From Mytilinidion resinicola (taxonomy: Eukaryota; Ascomycota; Dothideomycetes; Mytilinidiales; Mytilinidiaceae), in assembly GCF_010093595.1 (NCBI RefSeq), contig NW_022985438.1, forward strand, positions 1,140,785 through 1,204,784: a stretch of 64,000 bases of DNA, read 5' to 3'. Positions 58,530-64,000 of the stretch are shown one piece after another; positions within the stretch are counted from its first letter, which is position 1; every line of letters starts with the position of its first letter. Position numbers and translations under genes: made by a program. The notes beneath the pieces were generated by a model, which was not told the DNA's origin, searched no databases, and was given only the letters and a program-made list of their open reading frames with translations.

Positions 58530-59509
58530 TCAGGGAGGGGAAATCAGACCGAAAGCCGCGTAAGCCCTTCAGAACAGTATATAAGTTGCGAAGAAACGCT
58601 TGAAGCGTACGTCATCTCCTCTCATGGGCTGCTTGTGAGTTCATGTCACGACACGTGAGACGAGGTGTGTGTGATGCGGTCCATCCGTTGAGTCTATCTT
58701 GAGCAGGCTCTGGGACTTGGGTTGGGCATACTAGTCATCCATTAGTGCTCACTCACGTGGTTGTACGCTGAGATGACTGTCTCGAGCAGGATATGGCTGA
58801 ATTCACAGTGCCCAGGACGTGACAGTATGTAAGACGCAGGAGGAGAACAGCCAACAGTGAATGGATCTGCCAGGATCTGCCAGGCCGGAGTACGCGGCAC
58901 CTAGCGAATCTAGTGCGAGTGGTCGAGCAGTGCTGAGCGAGTGGTGACGGAGGCCCTCCGGGGCCCGGCATGCAGGGCGTGGCCTCTAAGCTCAACACAG
59001 TGCTTGGCAGGCTTGGCAGGGCCCCTGAGGTCGCGGAATGGGAGTGAAGACGCGGCAGGAGAGGCTACTCGGGGGGCGACGGGGCGCTGCGAAGGCGCTG
59101 GATGCTCTCCCCAGGCACTTCCAACAGCACATGCAAAAGCAGCGGGTTCGGCGCAGTGCTGGCCGTGGTGTTGGTGGGCACGGTGGGCCATGGGTGTGCA
59201 CCTGCGCCAAGTGACGCGTGCGTGCCCAGGGTGATAAGAGCTGGGCTGCCGAAGAAGTTCGCCCTGAGGCCCACTTGGAAGCTTGGAAGAAGCCACTCGG
59301 GGGGCAATGCACCGCACGTCGCGTGCCCTCCTTCCCCGTCCTCAGCATGGCTCTTGTCACCACCATCTGCACATCATCTGCACGCTCGTTCACGGCCTTC
59401 GCGACTTCACCACCTGGGGTAGCCAGCGCCTCTCCTCCTGCGGCCAACCACCCCCACAGCGCATACTCCGCGTCGACGAGCCCGCTGCCTGGATGTCTCC
59501 GCTGCTTCG
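58530..59509. other. intergenic stretch / promoter of the Cas1-type gene
   Basis: Downstream flank of the MFS relic, then GC-rich sequence from about 58900. A direct duplication GGATCTGCCA occurs near 58863-58882. The frames on both strands are domain-free. The last few hundred bases should hold the promoter and leader of the Cas1-type gene. Confidence 0.45.
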
Positions 59510-62376
59510 TTGAGCGATAGCAGTACTGTCGAGCGGAACCAGCCCCTAATGCCTCGTATACGATTGTTGCCCCGTTTCTCGTCGCCTGCCGATGCCTTTA
59601 ATCGCACGTCATGCCTCTTGCTTCTGGTTGTTCTTGCTGCGACGCTGTACAGACGAAGTGTAATAGGTTTGTTCTTCCTAGAGGCGCTGCGAAACGAGAG
59701 GAAGCTGACCAATTCCTCCACAAAGACTACCAAGACCCTCATAAATGCCAGGCCCTTATCCGCGACGGCCAATGGCTCGATCCTCCAAAACAGCCTTTTG
59801 ATCCCGACTACGTCGACCCCAAACGGCCCTTCCAGCATTGGAATCCCCCAGGATGCGTGCTGCATGAGTATACCGGCCCAGAGATCAACAGATGCGCCGA
59901 GACAGGCAAGATCCTCTTTGTTGGTGACCCAGGAATCCGGCAGATATTCTGGGCGACTGCCAAAAAGTTAGATGAAGGCAAGGCCCGGAAAGAAAAAGCT
60001 GGACTAGAGAAGCACGAAGACATAGAGTTCAGTGCGGCTGGCGCCTTGCTGAAGTTTGTTTGGGACCCGTTCTTGACTTCTTCTAGACTTTATGAAGAGT
60101 TGGCAGAATATCGAGAGAGTGTGAAAAATTTCACGAAAGTTTTGGATGATGCTTCGGCGGCGGGGTCTGGCGCCCCAGTCGAGGTGAAGCGCAAGTCCAC
60201 TGTCATTCTCATTGGGGGCGGTCATTCTCATGCTCGTCACATCCATACCGGGAATCTGAAGGACTTCGAAGACGCCGTTGACAACATCACGAGCACCGCA
60301 TACGCTCCCCACACCATGACCAGCGGGAAACGATTCCCAATTACGGACGACGACGGCATTGGCAATCAAATTTTCTTCGCGCCGGTCCTGCAGCCTCTAT
60401 ACGACAGGCTTTCCCCCTCAAGAGCAATCACGATGCTTCCCGAGAAGATCGACGGTATGAACGAATATTTGGAAAAACTTTCCATAAATCAGGGCCTGAA
60501 TGTCTTGTGGAGCTACGCGAATATGACTGCTGGGATTGACAGAGCGTATGGCGAAAGCGGTCTCCATGTTGTGGAGAACGTTGCAGGGCGCATGGCCGAC
60601 GTCGTGCTAAACCTCAGATGCAACGCGAAAATCGCCCGCCAGGACGGATATCCTTACGACCGCACTTGCTGTATCGACTACAGCCCTGTGAATTGGATCC
60701 AGCTTGTTGCACTGATTTGCTTCTTCTTCGTCCTCTCGCTTTCGGCTATCAAGGCCGCCAGAGGTATGACCTCAAACACCGCTGCTCGTACGCGTTTTGC
60801 TAAGAGCATAGCTCGCCAACAATCCAACTCCATCTCTGCCAATGCTTCTGCAAGCACTACGTTAGCGCTACTGAGTGTAGGCCTGTGTCTGTGGTACTGC
60901 TATTTGGCAGACAGGACTCAAGTGTTCCACAAAATCCAAAAGCAGTTCATTAAATATGACTTCTTCTCCTTTTTGTCTGCAGCTTTGGCTCTAGGCCTCC
61001 TGACGATTCGAGGACCATCATCTTCTCCAGGACGCCGCCGCTCCGAGTCCTTCACTGGGACCTCAATTAGACAGTCTTTTCTTTCACGCAGCCAAACCGA
61101 GGAATGGAAAGGCTGGATGCAACTATTCATCTTGATATTCAATTTCACTGGAGCAACGAAAGAATTGTGGATCTACGAAGTTGTCCGCCTCCTAGCATCT
61201 GCCTATATCTTCTTGACCGGATACGGCCACACCATGTATTTCCTCCAAAAGAAAGACTACTCCCTCCGCCGAGTAGCCTCGGTGTTAACCCGCCTCAATG
61301 TTCTCGCGTGTTCACTTTCCTTCGTAATGCGCACACGATACACAGCCTATCATTTCATTTCTGTATCTAGCTTCTGGTTCTTGGTCATCTACCTTACCCT
61401 TAAGATCGGTCACCGCCGTAATGACTCGATCGCCTTCTTACTCGGCAAGATCATGCTCTCTGCCATCCTCGTATCAACAATTATACACCTCAAAGGCATT
61501 TTAGAGTCACTATTATCCCTCCTCCGCCTCACCTGCGGCATCACCTGGAACGCCACCGCCTGGCGCTTCCACCTCGGCCTCGACAAATTCATCCCCTTCG
61601 TCGGCATGCTCACCGCCATCCTCCACCTCCACATCGCAAACCTCCACTCCTACCCCCAGCTCGCCACCCGCTCCCGTTCTCTCATCAGCGAGATGCTGAC
61701 CGACTACTTCTCCGTCTTCCACGCCTTCCTCGCCCTCGCCGCCGTCGGCCTCATCCCAGTGTACTGCATGATATCGGGCAGCCACACCAACGAGTCCGAC
61801 TACAACAGCTGGCTGCCCTACCTCAGCCCCCTCCCTATCCTCTCCTTTGCCGTCCTCCGCAATTCGACGCGCCTCCTGCGGAACTACCACTCCGCTGCTT
61901 TCGCGTGGGTCGGCCGCCACTCGCTGGAGCTCTACGTGCTCCAGCACCACCTGCTCCTCGCCGGCGATGGCCGCGTCCTGCTCGCCACCGGTCTCTTCGC
62001 CGGCGACGGCAGCTTCTGGCACGATCGCTGGCGCGACGTCGCGCTCTTGCTGGCGCTGTTCTTGTGGTTTGCGTGGCGGGTTGCGTGCGCGACTGCGACG
62101 CTGACGCTGGCGGTCACGGGAGACGCGGAGGCTGTGCTAGTGGCTAGCGAGGCGAAGCCGGTGCACGAGCGCAAGATCAGCGAGTTGCGGCTGCCGGATT
62201 ACGGGAACGGCACGCCAGGGCCAGGGAGCGTGGCGGCGGCGGCGGCCTTGAACGCGACTGCGCGGCTGGAGCCGACGGGCGGGAAGAAGGGGTCGTCGCG
62301 GTGGTGGGCGCAGAGTTTGCGGCGGCGGGTGGTGATGACTTTGGGGGTGTTATGGGTGCTGAATTGGCTTAGCTGA
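59510..62376 (+). CDS. Cas1-type multi-pass O-acetyltransferase-like protein, 932 aa, two exons
   Basis: Exon 1 is 59510-59657 and exon 2 is 59726-62376. The 68-nt GT-AG intron (CTGACC branch point) restores LYRRNYQDPHKCQALI. An N-terminal anchor (TSCLLLLVVLAATL) leads into the lumenal SGNH/PC-esterase part: KCQALIRDGQWLDP, WNPPGCVLHEY and FVGDPGIRQIFWATAKKLD. From about residue 390 a long polytopic region follows (WIQLVALICFFFVLSLSAIK and many later segments), the Cas1p 10-TM acyltransferase domain. Relatives (cryptococcal Cas1, human CASD1) O-acetylate capsule glycan or sialic acid in the Golgi. Here the catalytic Ser of GDS is Pro118, while SGLH with His330 remains. An upstream or downstream Met (59552) could be used. 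The last 60 residues are basic. Confidence 0.88.
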
Positions 62377-64000
62377 GCGTTTGTGTTTGTTTTTGATTTG
62401 CGGAGTGCTGGCTGACAAAGTTGTGGGTAGACGTATACATAGTTCATGGTTTTGCTAGGACGAGGAGATTAGAGGGTCTTGTTCGTGTAGGGTCTTGCAT
62501 GTCTGGGCGTCTTGGGCATTTGGGCGTCGTTGATAGCATTGAGGTCGCGCATAGCCATCTATTTGCATATCTCATCAAATCATCGAGTTAGTTTTCATCC
62601 ATCGCTCTTATGATACATCAATGGTGTGCGCTGTGCTGACGCCAGTGAGTGAGTTTGTTGTGAATTCGATTTTTAAGGCTCAACTCGCCGCGGCTTGACG
62701 GACAGTCGTTGCAATCTCGCCCGATTCAGAACTTGTCGAGATCCGGAACCTATTTCTCGCCTCACCTAACTACACGTCGTACGAAGAAGTGTTGGGATGC
62801 CATCTGCGCTTCACACGACAGGCAAACCATTCCCCAAGTTGCTGCCCGCACGAGGAACGTGAAGTTCAAGAAATCTATCCAAAACCCACACACCGCGTCA
62901 CAACCAACACACGCACACATCACGGCAAACCCGCCACAAACAGCTCAAAACATTTATATCATCACGAGGAAACCCCCTTTTCGGGATCACAAACCTCCTG
63001 GAATATCCGCCCATGTCCCGCGAGCAAATCTCACATGTCCCATCTGCACGATCAACTCTCCACCCAAGTATCATATGAACACGCTTGCCCCCGAAAGAGT
63101 GACAAAGGGTGGGAATACATGGCCCGGGGAAGGCGTCGAGATTAGCTTAGTCTACAAGGGCCGGGTTTGTGGCCGTGCATATACAAAGAACGGTGACACA
63201 TGGATAGTGAGACGTTGAGTTTTGGAAGTGGAAGGAGGGGATGCCGGAGGGCGAAGAGGACAAGAGGGACTAGGGAAAGGGGGTTAAGTAGATTCTCGCC
63301 GAGTGGGATGAGTCAGCGGGGGAGAAGTGGTGCCGTGGTTGAGGCGGGCGTGATGACGAGGCGGGCTGGCAGGGGGGTGGAATTGAACGGTGGTAGAGAG
63401 GGAAAGCCGTGGGGATGTAATGGGCCACGTATGTCAAAGTAACGCTGAGAGTACTGTCCTGAGGCCGATGTTCGGGGCTCTGCGCTGCACACTTTTTTAT
63501 GGCGGGAGACATTCCAAGACTTACTCGACCTGGCCATTCGGTTTGGGCGCCTGGTTTCCTAGCATCGAGATAGCCCCAGATATCAAGGTCTCGCCGGATC
63601 ATCACAAGCAATCCTGCTTCGTCTGGCGTGCCTATTCATTGCTGTGTGGAGACATATGAAGGTACAACCGAGAAGGGGGGCTTTTGGGGAAAGGAAATGC
63701 AAGGGCATATACATCACGTGCGGCTAGTGATGGAAACAATAGCTACGCATGAATCACACAAGGACATGTGACGAGATTCATTATGAGAAACGGGCAAATA
63801 AAAGACTGCTGCGATGGAGGAAATATTGGTTATGCTATGAAAGAAAACGATTCGTATCTTTGTGAATCATTGGAGAAAGTCTATGAAAATAATGTGAAAG
63901 GACTTACCTATGGAGCTGGAGGTCTATGAGGGCCACACATTTCATACTGAACCATAGCCTAAACCGCTGAATGCAGTTCAGGTCAAGGACGAGGAAGAGC
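62377..64000. other. 1.6-kb terminal stretch without recognised genes
   Basis: 3' flank of the Cas1-type gene followed by sequence with moderate frames (62709-63218 and others) whose translations are His/Pro/Thr-rich and domain-free. The last 300 bp are AT-leaning. A gene could begin to the right of the window. Confidence 0.45.

Noticed and set aside
62709..63218. 169-codon plus-strand frame
   Set aside because: His/Pro/Thr-rich with no recognised motif; overlapping frame of similar quality on the same strand.

Overview
The window is nuclear DNA from a filamentous ascomycete (Pezizomycotina). The evidence is the many short introns (about 45-110 nt) with GTRNGY-type donors and CTNAN branch points, together with family content typical of these fungi: a HET-domain relic, a Clr5-like domain, a Zn2Cys6 regulator, a monocarboxylate-type MFS transporter, Ssh4 and a Cas1-type membrane protein. 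Class and species cannot be fixed from the sequence alone. Exon structures were built by hand by joining open frames at splice sites and checking phase. No searches were run.

The first 15 kb is accessory in character: a possible gene end at the left edge, a foldback element (776-1112), a frameshifted HET-domain pseudogene (about 1690-2860, minus), a Clr5-like regulator (3245-5859), a 72-bp tandem repeat (6429-6600), a dynamin-like GTPase (6935-9621), a gene-poor stretch with a small TA-flanked inverted-repeat element (10715-10940), and a kinase-like protein (13470-14297).

From 15 to 41 kb lies a denser run: two proteins with an F-box-like start, an MFS monocarboxylate-type transporter (minus), a membrane-anchored protein with PHM-like copper-ligand motifs (minus), an acyl-CoA dehydrogenase divergent from it, a six-exon intracellular GH13 alpha-amylase, a SnoaL-like protein, a large coiled-coil membrane protein, a UCH37-type deubiquitinase (minus), a 678-aa membrane protein of unknown function (minus) and a six-exon Zn2Cys6 transcription factor with a Q-rich tail (minus).

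From 41 to 64 kb, genes are separated by long stretches without recognisable coding: a 4.3-kb GC-rich gap, transportin/Kap104 (45347-48281, minus), a decayed plus-strand gene of unknown family (about 50310-52412), an Ssh4-type Rsp5 adaptor with SPRY domain (53294-55142), a broken Dal5-like MFS transporter (57155-58529) and a Cas1-type membrane protein (59510-62376) whose GDS motif has lost its serine. No operon-like or biosynthetic cluster is evident. The most interesting points are two apparent GC-AG introns, the putative membrane-bound copper monooxygenase, the Cas1 homologue without its nucleophile, the HET-relic/Clr5/dynamin neighbourhood, and the decayed gene with RIP-like stops.
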